DNA of 64,000 nt from Didymodactylos carnosus. Lineage: Eukaryota > Rotifera > Eurotatoria > Philodinida > Philodinidae. Positions 42,681 through 52,767 of the stretch are shown piece by piece; the first letter of the stretch is position 1; each line of letters begins with the position of its first letter. The notes beneath the pieces are model-generated. The model searched no databases. It worked only from the letters and a program-made list of their open reading frames with translations, and had not been told where the DNA came from. A program made the translations under genes and the position numbers. Location of the stretch: the NCBI GenBank assembly GCA_905250885.1, contig CAJNOQ010000126.1:1-64000 (forward strand), written 5' to 3'.

Positions 42681-43614
42681 CTAAAGGACTCTAAAATATT
42701 CATGGCTTAGTATAAGATATTTATAATGTTGTTGTATTCATCAATCAATAACTAGAAGAAACTATTCATTCTTAACTAGACAATTGGCTGAACTATTAAT
42801 GTTTAGGACGGATGACAGCGTGTTTGGTATTTCTGTTCTCATTTTTCCATCTATACACGATTTTAATCCTATTTGATGTATTTTTATATATTTGTCGAAG
42901 TTAGATTTTTTCTGAATTTTCGTCCTTCATAGGATTTCTCATGTCATTTTCCACCTTCGGATTTTGTAATAAAACAGTCAATACATATTTTTTAGAGAAT
43001 TGAACAGACTATTTTTCTTAAAGTGTGTATCTTCATGATATTTTATTATATCATTCATATGTTTTCCAGTGATAATAAATATTGATGGAATAAGAGCTGT
43101 TGCATGTGATAGAACAAAAAAAGATAGGTCTTTAGTTCTCATAGCAGAAAAGTAAACATCTGATAAGGAGAACACGTCTCCTATATTTTCTCTGACAAAA
43201 AAGCTAACAAAAAAATTGTCAAGGATATTTGTTTCTTTTTTTTCTCCTTCATTATTCCGAGAAGATAACTATAGGTTGTGATTCGAAGGGTTATTGACTA
43301 AGTAACGTTTCTGTTGTTGTATTTTCACTAGTAAAATATTCTTTTTTTCTTCTGTAAATATTAAAAACTAACGTTTCTTAGAAGAAAAAAGCGTTTCACA
43401 CTAAATTCGAGTAAATGCGAGACATAAAAATGTATTTGCGTTAAAATAGTGAAGCGGATGAATTAATCTGATAAACCAAAAGAGTTATCTGTTTAGAACC
43501 TTTTATTACGCAGTATAAATATGTTTGTATCATAAACATCATTGTTCAATTAAATAAGTATCAAATTCAGCTCTCTTACAATCTATAAACCTGAACAACT
43601 AAACAAGAAAAAAA

Positions 43615-46600
43615 ATGATTAAACAATCAACACCAGGTATGCGATTGTTGCATTTTTCTCTATACATTTCTCTACTTTTCAGTTTCTTTCATGTGATAGC
43701 ACCATTCTGGATTTCAATTCGTGTAGCCGTTGCTTTCATTGGTTTTTTGGGAATGGTGTGTCATTATAGTCAAAAAGTGAACATGAGTGTTGCTATTGTA
43801 TGTATGGTAAATCATTCGGCGATTGAACATCATAAAAATATAATAATAGGACAAACTGAAGAAGATCTAAAATGTCCTAGAACAATTTCATCAAAAATAG
43901 TAAGTGGTACTCGATAGATAATTGATCTGTAAGATGAAAAGCGATTAGATCTATTTCTCTTCTTTTTGTTCTGTATAGGAAGGACCATTTGCTTGGAGTA
44001 AAAATATTCAAGGCTTAATATTAGGTATCTATAATTCATACTAAGGAAAATACTTACTTCAAAAAAACATTCATTTCTGTTTTAAAGGTGCATATTTTTG
44101 GGGTTATTTGATCACAGAAATTCCCGCTGGTTGGCTAGCAGCGAAATTTGGTGCTAAAAGGCTATTTGGTTATGCGATGGTCATTTCGGGTATTTTTACA
44201 ATCGCAATGCCATCTGCAGCCCAAGGTCATTGGATTATATTAAGTTTATTGCGAGTGTTTGTTGGACTTCTACATGGAGTAATCTGGCCTTGTATGGCTA
44301 CCATTATGGCGTAGGTGAACTAAGAACAGTCTAAGATATAGTATCAAAAAACAATCTATTTTAGTCATTGGGCTCCACCAACAGAAAGAAGTAGATTGAT
44401 GGGATTTATGAATGCTGGAGCACAAATTGGAAATGTTATCACACTACCACTGGGTGCTGCTATGTGTACATGGCGCTTTATTGGAGGTTGGCCATTAATT
44501 TTCTACTTCTCAGGTAAATAAGTTTGATAAAACTGCACTTCTGTTTTCTACGTTATTGTTTATTTTCACCAGGTGGAATCGGGTTTGTATGGGGTATCGT
44601 ATGGCTCTACTTTTATGCCGATAGCCCTGAAAATCAGCGATTTATATCTCTACGTGAAAAAACTTATATATTAGAGAGTACTCAAAACCAACTGGCTAGC
44701 CATAGTAAAAGTGAATTTGTACGTATCTTTTATTTTTGCAGTTGATATCTCTACTTTCGATCAATTTTAGAGTGCACCATGGCGGGCTATTATGACAACT
44801 CCGGGTATAACCTTTTTTTCATAAAAATACTTTTTGTTTTTGAATATTTGTATTTATCTGTCGTTATTCTTTGCAGCTTGTTGGGCCCTGTTCATAGCTC
44901 ATACGTGCAATAATTGGGGAACATATACGTTTTTAACTAGTATACCAAAGTACATGGCAGAAGTTTTAAGATTCGATTTGAAATCTGTATGTTAGTAATT
45001 AAATATATACTAAAACAAGTCGAAACTATAAATATATACGAAAACAAGTGCTCCACCAGCTAAAAAAGGCATTTTGATGGACGATGAATGGGACACTTTG
45101 AGTGCCCTCCTCCGAGCACTTTCAAGCATAAAAATGTATCCCATCGAGAAAAGTGGCCTACTGTGGACTATTTTTAACCGTCCTATCCATTGCCTGAGGG
45201 GCACTTGTTTTTTCACAGTGTACACAATGCAATTGTGATTTTTAACTCTAGAACGGAGCTTTATCAGCGTTACCATATATCATATTTTGGATCAATATCA
45301 ACCTTAGCGGTGCTGTCGCTGATTTCATTGTTCGAAAAGAAATATTAACTAGAACGCAAACGCGAAAACTTTTCAATTCTCTAGGTATTTAGTATTTTAT
45401 TCAAATAATGCAAATCTCACTATTATTTTTGTATAGGGAATTTCATCCCAGCTTGTTTTGTCATTGGATTGGCTTTTGTTACATGTCAATCGAAATATGT
45501 TGGAGTAGCACTTCTTACACTTGGAATAATGTTCACGTAAGCAGTTTAAGAACATTAAACTGATTTTTTCAAAACAAAGCTTATTAATTACTTTAGAGGA
45601 TGTTGTTACGGCGGAGGATTTATGATGACTGGTAAGTTGTTATTCATGCCATCTCCTCTAACTGAGGCTTCTGTATAGACTTAATCCTTGTAATATTTAT
45701 TTTGTCTTTGATGGGGTTCAGAAAATGCCAGTAACGAAGAAACTTGTTTCGAGTGGCACCCCCTAAGAACGTTTTGAGTTTATAATTTTGCGTAGTGCTT
45801 CGATGACACAAGATGATGAGACAGTGAAATATTGTCTATATGATTCCGTACTCCATCTGCTGGGAATTTGATTATATACGTCGGTACTCTAGCTCTCGTG
45901 GCTGAAGTGGCAGCACCTATTCGAAATAAATGTCCAGAATAATGCAGTAGATTACAGCCTACTAAATGTAATAATCTTCTTAAATGATTAGTTAGTATAC
46001 TATCAGAAAATTAGAAAATCGAACCATTTAAGGTATCGCATACTGTGATTAACAGCCGAAAAATAATTGGTTTTCTTATTGTTTTAGTTGGGTCATGTAA
46101 TCGTTCTGCTGCTTTTACTAACGTACTGATAAAAAAGCTTTTGAGTACTATCTGAATGTCGCAAGGGATCTTTTAACCCGAATTTTAATGCTTGAAACCT
46201 AACCGCAGCTAACTATAAACGGATTGTGCCTGCTCTTAACTTGAGTGTTCCTGCACAATAAGCAATGAAATCTTGCAGTGAACGCTCATCAAAAAGATTA
46301 TTTTTAACACTGGTGGTATCATAGATATTCAGAAACTTTTCGAACGCTTTCACTCCGGTTAAATACGATTTCTTTGTGGTATCAGAAAGTGCTACCGTTC
46401 ATAATTTTGACTTCCAGCAGTCGAGAGAAATTTGAACATTATCCGCTTGTCCTGGAAAGAAAGAATTAATTATCTAAGCTATACTTCTATGTTTATTCGG
46501 TAGAAATTGGTCAGAATGGAAGAAAACTCGAACGAAGGATACAATAATGATGATAACAGCAGAATGGTTTCGTGGGTCTGTCTAGCGTAAGGAGCTAATT

Positions 46601-47702
46601 GTCTGCACTTGTATATTTGTCGACGTGAAAGTATATCAGGAATAGAGTTATGAATGCCAGGTATGTGTCCAGCCGTTAGATAGAAACTATGTTCCATCGA
46701 GATTAATGTCAGACGACGCATAAAGCGCATGATCAGTGGACACTGAGACGAGTAAAAGCGAGTACAAATTCGGATAAGCTGAAAGACTTAGTGAGACTAG
46801 GATCATTCTGTTTTATTGTAAAAGAATTGAGTTCTTTTCTGTCCTCCTTATACTCTTATACTGTGAGCCTGAATGTTCCTCTGGCATGATAAGTTGTACT
46901 AGAGGTACATCCTTCCCTTCCAAAATCGCCCGTCGTAGTTTTGGAGTGACATACTCGACATCTCAGAGAGATTGAGATTGTGATCCTCGGGATTTATCCT
47001 CACTACGCGCATTATGTAGCGTGTATGATCGCTTAACTGCTGTAACTGCTTTAAGAAAAAACAAAAGTATTATCTACGATTACTAAGCGACGAAAATTTA
47101 TATATCAGCACAGAAATTTAAGGAGAAAACTAATGAAACAAAAATGCACGAATCGACATGTGACACTGATCGGGTCGCTGCATGAATATACATTAACACA
47201 ATAGCCTTAATTACCTAAATTTACCTGGCTCTTAGATTATTACAGAGTATGCACAATATTTTAGCCAATGACATTGCACCCTCGTATGCGGGTCTGGTAT
47301 TCGGAGTGTCAAATACTTTTGCCACTTTGCCAGGAATAATTAGCCCATATATTGTTGGTACCGTTACTTCGAAGGTATTTTTATTTCCTTTAAATTTATT
47401 TATACAAAAATCAGTTTACTTTACTCTGTTGCAGGATCCAAAAAATTGGCGAATTGTATTTTTTATTTGTGCTGTCATCTATTGTGTTGGAGCTGTTGTA
47501 TTTTTATTTATTGGGAGTGGTGAAATTCAACGATGGGCAGTACAAACTCATCCATCAACGGAAGAAGGCGAAGCTCTTCGATCTCAAGAATCTAAGAGTA
47601 AGTTGTATATTTTTTATCAAATATTCAACATTTCAAAGATGTCTCATATGTATTTGATTATCTACTTTAGAAGATGATACAACCGAAACAAACCAAATTT
47701 GA
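43615..47702 (+). CDS. SLC17-family anion/organic solute transporter (sialin/VGLUT-type MFS)
   Basis: Major-facilitator carrier of the SLC17 family (sialin, vesicular glutamate or phosphate type). Exons: 43615-43636, 43700-43899, 43979-44024, 44088-44310, 44365-44513, 44573-44718, 44771-44804, 44877-44986, 45252-45384, 45437-45536, 45597-45631, 47265-47374, 47435-47597, 47671-47702; 500 aa. Family signatures: QKVNMSVAIVCM, GAYFWGYLITEIPAGWLAAK, HWAPPTERSRLMGFMNAGAQ, ACWALFIAH...NWG, GGGFMMT, DIAPSYAGLVFG and NTFATLPG. The 63-nt first intron is optional, since retention keeps the frame and adds a hydrophobic segment. The usual GxxVNHL before DIAP is missing or lies in an exon I cannot see within the 1.6-kb intron. 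Substrate cannot be assigned. Confidence 0.88.
45037..45225. repeat. MITE-like inverted-repeat element in SLC17 intron
   Basis: GAAAACAAGTGCTCC on the left and GGGGCACTTGTTTTTTC on the right are inverted copies at the ends of a ~190-bp insert in the 265-nt eighth intron. Non-coding; no clear target duplication. Confidence 0.5.
45720..46800 (-). mobile_element. DIRS-like (tyrosine-recombinase) retroelement fossil
   Basis: A minus-strand fossil inside the 1.6-kb SLC17 intron. The 46730-46479 segment resembles the RNase H end typical of DIRS elements (HIPGIHNSIPDILSR). Further along the same strand (about 46420-46090) is sequence like the N-terminal part of the associated tyrosine recombinase. 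The reverse transcriptase is mostly absent. It is broken, with multiple breaks, and looks old. Its extent is approximate and no terminal repeats were identified. Confidence 0.55.
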
Positions 47703-48301
47703 AAAACATAACTGGTTGAATTTTCATCATGTAATCCAGTCGGAAATGTGAAACTAAGAAACGAAAGAAGAATAGTCAAGAGATGCTATTACAATTGAAA
47801 GAACCGGGAGTCTTCTCCTTCCAAAATTTGATCTAGTTACAGTATTCCATAGGGTACAGAATCACCATACCCTTAGTTTATCTATATCCTTACTAGAAGG
47901 ATAAATGAACAATCTATGCATTTTTTAACATTTTGACCATTGTGATCAACTTCATTTTAGGTTAGACAAATTCTTTTACTTTCTAATTTTTCACTTTTGT
48001 TTTTCATGTATTTTGTAAGATGTTAAAAATTACAGCATCCACCCTACAAATAACTGTGATTGATGATTGTGTAATTAAAAGAAAAAAGATTTTAAAAACC
48101 CATCGACGCAAAACCTGTACTATAAAATAGGTCGTTTTCCTTCCTTTCCTTGATGTTATGCATCTAATCTATTATATCTTCGGATATACAGATCGTAAGC
48201 TACTTTATTGAGACTGAATTTAAAATGACACTAATGTTAGAGAGTTAGAAAGTAAAATGTGCAACACTATGGTGTCATTTATCATTGCGACAGCACGAAC
48301 T
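47703..48301. other. SLC17 3' flank
   Basis: AT-rich, with no gene or clear element. Confidence 0.35.
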
Positions 48302-49136
48302 ATATATCAGTCATTAAAGACAAGCCACGACCTAATGTGCTCAATCGATCATCTCAGATTTCTTCCAAAGCAGGGGGGGGGCTTCTTTAGAACAAACATT
48401 TTCATGAATTTTGGCGAAAACCGAAGATCCTAAAGTTGTCGCGTTGCTGAGATATTCAATTTTGACGAAAAGCCCCAAAAACCGAATGTTCCGCCATCTT
48501 GAAAAATTATCACCTAAACTACGTGTAACTTCGTAATGACATATGACTTAAACTAATCAACTTTATCATAAATACTAGATGGTGTTTACTACAAATTCAC
48601 ACAACCGCGAGCTCCGGACATGTTTTTGTTCTTTTACAGTAGATGACGATGTGAGAGCCCAAATCATCGATCTGTACATTTTGGAGAAGGATTATCTCCC
48701 GAAAAATGGTGCGAACTTCTTACCCCCTATGGTTTTGCTGGAGTACCCACCAAGTGTACTATCATGAACCATGGTGGGATTTTTGGGGATTTTTTAAACT
48801 GGTGGGAAACTAAGTGAGGTTTCTAGAAAACCAATACATGAATTTTTCCAATTGGATTTATGATTTTCAAATCAACCATTTTGTAGAGCATATTAAGTTA
48901 CACATGTCAAGCTATTTTTATACCTATTCGATTAGTTTTGATGGAATCAGAAATTTTTAGTTCAAGTATTGATTAAAAGGATACATATGTGCGTGTGTGG
49001 AAATACTCTAGTCTTTGACAAATTTAAAACTTAGTTAAAACTAATCGAATAGGTATAAAAATAGCTCGACATGTGTAACTTAATATGCTCTACGATTGAG
49101 CACATTAGATCGTGGCTTGTTTTTGACTCATATATG
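48302..49136. repeat. Foldback element with ~100-bp arms, left arm split by a 546-bp insert
   Basis: The right arm (about 49036-49136) is continuous. Its reverse complement is found on the left in two blocks: 48302-48347 (ACAAGCCACGA, AATGTGCTCAATCG) and 48894-48945 (TAGAGCATATTAAGTTACAC, then GCTATTTTTATACCTATTCG). The two blocks abut exactly in the right arm, so 48348-48893 is an insertion into an older foldback. The insert has no domain I recognise and contains a G9 run near 48373. Confidence 0.7.
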
Positions 49137-49253
49137 CTATTAATTTCTAGTGAACAATCATAAGCATAAGAATAGCGGTTTGGTCTCCAAGATTTTCGAT
49201 AAGTGCCTCTAAAACTGCTCATAAAACCAACATGTTAGACTATTTACTTCAGA

Positions 49254-49283
49254 AAAGTATTGTGCTGAAAAGCACAATACTTT
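49254..49283. repeat. Perfect 13-bp hairpin with GAAA tetraloop
   Basis: AAAGTATTGTGCT, GAAA, AGCACAATACTTT. It lies about 80 nt past the stop of the minus-strand EF-hand gene, so it could be in that transcript's 3' UTR. On the minus strand the loop reads TTTC. Confidence 0.65.
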
Positions 49284-49361
49284 CGAATTCTTCGAAAAAT
49301 AAGACACATGATAAAACCAATAATCAACAAATTATCTATAGTGTGCACCAGCATCTTTTCG

Positions 49362-50020
49362 TTATTTGAACTGTGTCCAAAAATTTTCATATTCAATAAA
49401 ATTATCTTCGTCAATTGGTAAATCTTTTATCATTTCTTTCATTTCGATTTCTGATAATGGTTCACCTAGTGTTAACATTGCATTTTTAAACATTTCCATA
49501 TTGATCAGTCCTGCGTTAGATAAAACGATTAAAATATTAGATGTGTTGAGTAGGAGTAAACATCTGTCGTATTATATTAAGAACTGGATGATGATTTTTC
49601 AATAGTCTGTCCTGCAACCACAAAATAACTACATTATAAACTGCATACCGTGATGATTGACATCAAATGTTAAGAACGCTTTTTGTATCTCCCCCGTTGT
49701 ATACTTTGTACAGCTAACTTTACTCATTATTTCCAGAAACCTAAAATAGCGACTATCACAAAAAATGAGTACCGTCACCGGGAGAGAAGGAAGACAGTAT
49801 ACCATAAATAGTCAACTTGATGATCATCAATTAAGTCTGTGACAATACGATCTAAATCTACTTCGGTGGCTGTGAAACCTAGTGCTCGAATCAAAAATTT
49901 GACATCATCAACGCTTATTTTCCCGTCAGAGTCTTCGTCTAACAGTAAAAATGCTTCTTTGTATCGTATTTCATCTGTTTCCGATATTGGTCTTGCTATT
50001 TTTGTGTGAATGGTGGACAT
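49362..50020 (-). CDS. Calmodulin-like EF-hand protein
   Basis: Exons on the minus strand: 50020-49803, 49740-49649, 49510-49362; 152 aa, the length of calmodulin (149), which it matches across four EF-hand units. Only the first loop looks able to bind Ca2+ (DEDSDGKISVDD, residues 28-39), and even it ends in Asp instead of Glu. Loops 2-4 (near DLIDDHQVDYLWF, DVNHHGLINMEMF and DLPIDEDNFIEYENF) lack the needed acidic positions. Linker words KAFLTFD and LGEPLSEIEMKEMI resemble calmodulin or centrin. It is probably a divergent calmodulin-like or centrin-like light-chain protein whose target is unknown. A TTCTAG lies two bases before the ATG. A hAT element sits 31 bp upstream. Confidence 0.85.
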
Positions 50021-50043
50021 TTCTAGAAAATGAAGACCACAAT

Positions 50044-50854
50044 GTTTGCTTAAGAGATGTGCACAGCTAAAGCATTCGGTACTCGTACCCAACCCGACTT
50101 TCAGAACTCCGCCCGTAGCCGATACTTATCCATCGAGCGGGGGACTCGCCGGGCTTAGACATCTACGCCCCCACTTTTTCGAACCCGTTATCCATGCCCA
50201 AGCTCATACCCGTGAAAAGATTTTAAAAAAAGCTATTCCCCGCCTATGAGTACGCATGGACACGGGTATGGCCGTAGATATCCGTTCCTAACAAGACTGG
50301 TTAGTGGCGAAGTTCTTTTATTAGCAGTTGATTAATTAGATAAAAGAAAATAAGTAATAGAACACTGCTGAAAACAACATGTTTGTTGCATTAAAATATA
50401 AACAAATTTTTACATAAGTTGTCGATTATAGTGCATGGTCATCAGTAGTGACAATCTGGAGGAACCGAGTTTTACGAAAGCTAGGATTTTGAGACTGGCT
50501 TCGCCTAATGTTAAAAAATTCACAATTACCTCAAAAAAATCAGAGCGAATTGAAAAACTTCATGATATATAGTGTTTAGGCTATCCTGTATCTTACAAAA
50601 CGCCATGATTTTTCGATGTAAAAAATGTAAAAATCTTTTGACAACATGATTTTCAATTTGTTTACTCAATTTCATTACGAACACGTTTCGCAGAAAGAAA
50701 CCATGCTCATCGACAAAAATTAAAAAATACGCGCCCGCGCCCATGCCTATTACTAAAAGTTTTTGGCTTATACCCATCGGCATGGGCTCGTATGGATAAT
50801 GGCAATGGGCATGACCGCAGATGTCTAGTCGGGTTGTCCATCTCTAGTTTGCTT
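50044..50854. mobile_element. Non-autonomous hAT element with perfect 8-bp target duplication
   Basis: The element is 50052-50846 (795 bp), flanked by identical GTTTGCTT (50044-50051 and 50847-50854). The ends AAGAGATG...and...CATCTCTA are inverted, extended by CCCAACCCGAC / GTCGGGTTGTCC and TAGACATCTACG / GCAGATGTCTA. Both subterminal zones are rich in CCCATGCC/GGGCATGGGC-type words (50080-50280, 50730-50830). No transposase is recognised. It lies 31 bp upstream of the EF-hand gene's ATG, in the position of its promoter or leader. Confidence 0.88.
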
Positions 50855-52767
50855 TCAATTTAAAACTAAGTCGAGTATTCTTTAAGCTTTTTTCATTTCA
50901 TTTATTTCTACATTATATTTATATTGTCTTCACAAAATTCTGTTCCTACAATTCGCTTTAATTGCTTTGTGAAGAACGTGGCACGGAAAATGATCAAACA
51001 CAGAAAGCAATGAGAAAAGCTAAAACCTGCTGACTCAAAAACAATTGAGATCTTTTATGAGAAACTTGATTCAAAAAACCGTTGACAAGGAACAGCCTTT
51101 TCGGTGAATTAAAAAACTATGCGTGGTAAGTTTTAGTTCCTTTGGCATGTATAGCATTCTGCCTAACGTATTTTCAACTACAGGAAAAAGTTTTCGTAGA
51201 CAGAAACAGATGTCATCAGCTCCTGAACCTCTAGCAGTTTCATACTACTCATGGCCGTATTCCATTTTCATTCGCTAAAGCACATACGGATTGACATGAG
51301 AGTGAAAGAGAGTTAATGATAACCAAAAGACATCCTGACACAACGCATACTTCAAAGCTATTAGGTTCTAAGCCAGCGCCGATAAGTTACTAGCTTAAGC
51401 CGCATGTACGTTTCATCCCATCACAATTCAATTTCGTGAAAATTTGATTCGTCTACAAAAAGTTTTAAAAGTAAAACACTCATCGAACTGGCAAAAAGCA
51501 AAACTGAGATAAAATGAGCCATTAATATGGCTTTATGACTATGTGCCTCACTCAACCCGTCCAGTATCAATAATATACTTGTAGCATACAATATAACGAG
51601 TGAAAGAATAAATGACCCTCTTTCTATAATTTGCATCACTTTTTCATTTATGATCGCGTAGACTAAACTTTTGAAAGATTTGCTATTTCATCTCTACAAA
51701 TACAAAAAACACGTCGAACATTTTTTTATATACTATAAAAATAAAAAAATTTACAGGAAATTTTGAGATATAACAAAGAGAAGTTAGACATTTTGTAGCT
51801 CTTGAAAAGCTTTATCTGCTGGTTATATTTATAACTTTTCATAATCAAAAGTGGTTGAAGTGAAGATTTTTTTCTACTGACGATTTTGTCAAAAATCGTC
51901 CCTTTTGAAACTGCAGTTCAGTGTTTTCCATAGTAGTTTTGGTGAGGGGTGGCGAGCCTCCTGAGTAACTCAGTTACTCAGGAAAAAATATTAGTCATGC
52001 AGTTACTCAGGTGTATAAGAGCGAGTTTCTCAACTTAAATTTCTGAGTAAGTCAAAATTTTTTGAGTAACTGTATCCAAACGAGGGGATGGTTTGCCACC
52101 CTAATCGATAACGCTGCTGCAGTTTAGGGGCAGTTGGAAAATTTTTGTAACTCATCCAGAATCAAACATTTTGAAGTCGAGTTTGTTTTATCAATTCATT
52201 CTCCTATAACATCCGAACAGAGGAAGTTCAATAGCTCTGTTTCTTCGTGTGCCAAGACGAAAAAGTCAAATCTGCTCGTTTTCTGGCGAATTTTTGATTA
52301 ATTCGGCTGTTGTGCCAGAAAACACGTTCAAAGCTAAAGCCACTAGACACGAAAAGAAAGACGACATTTCGAAGCATCTACTTTAATTCAATTTGCATAA
52401 CAAGGATTCCAAAGGAGGGAAACTCATTACATTAAAAGAATTCATTTAAGGAAAATTTGTTAGGATAAAAAATAAATTTTTCTTCTCCTAAGCTTTATTT
52501 TGAAACCCCCAAATTTTCTTTTTAATAAGTAGCTTTGTGGATCTAGATTCATGTCAAAAACCGTCTTAATTTCAAAATCCACATATCCGAAGATACAAAA
52601 ATATCTGCTTTAGAAACGATAGCCTAGTTATCGAACTTCATTATTCAGTAACAAAACTTGAAATATACTGACTTTCACTAGTTGGAGAAACGAACGATTG
52701 GATGCTCATTTTGCGTCACTTCACTATGTACATGTGTTGAATTTTTATTTTTATTCTTGTGTTTTAG
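50855..52767. other. Intergenic stretch before ZSWIM8
   Basis: No gene supported; a 72-codon minus-strand frame at 51421-51639 is hydrophobic but has no family match. It contains the short MITE at 51953-52103. A TTTTAG acceptor ends at 52767, exactly before the ZSWIM8 ATG. Confidence 0.35.
51953..52103. repeat. Short MITE with TTACTCAG subterminal repeats
   Basis: GGGGTGGCGAGCC at the left and GGTTTGCCACCC at the right are inverted copies ~150 bp apart. Between them GAGTAACTCAGTTACTCAG-type words recur in both orientations. This is the layout of a small hAT-like MITE; no target duplication is clear. Confidence 0.5.

Larger units (their letters stand above)
40991..43614. other. Intergenic stretch before the SLC17 gene
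   Basis: No gene seen. It holds the TAGGTT-type repetition (42187-42680) and a 30-bp copy of an SLC17 exon (42148-42177). A TTCAG acceptor lies about 38 nt before the ATG at 43615. Confidence 0.35.

Noticed and set aside
45679-45689. 11-nt microexon in the SLC17 intron that would fix the phase to an acceptor at 47245
   Set aside because: A phase-compatible acceptor at 47264 explains the join without it, and the microexon does not supply the conserved residues.
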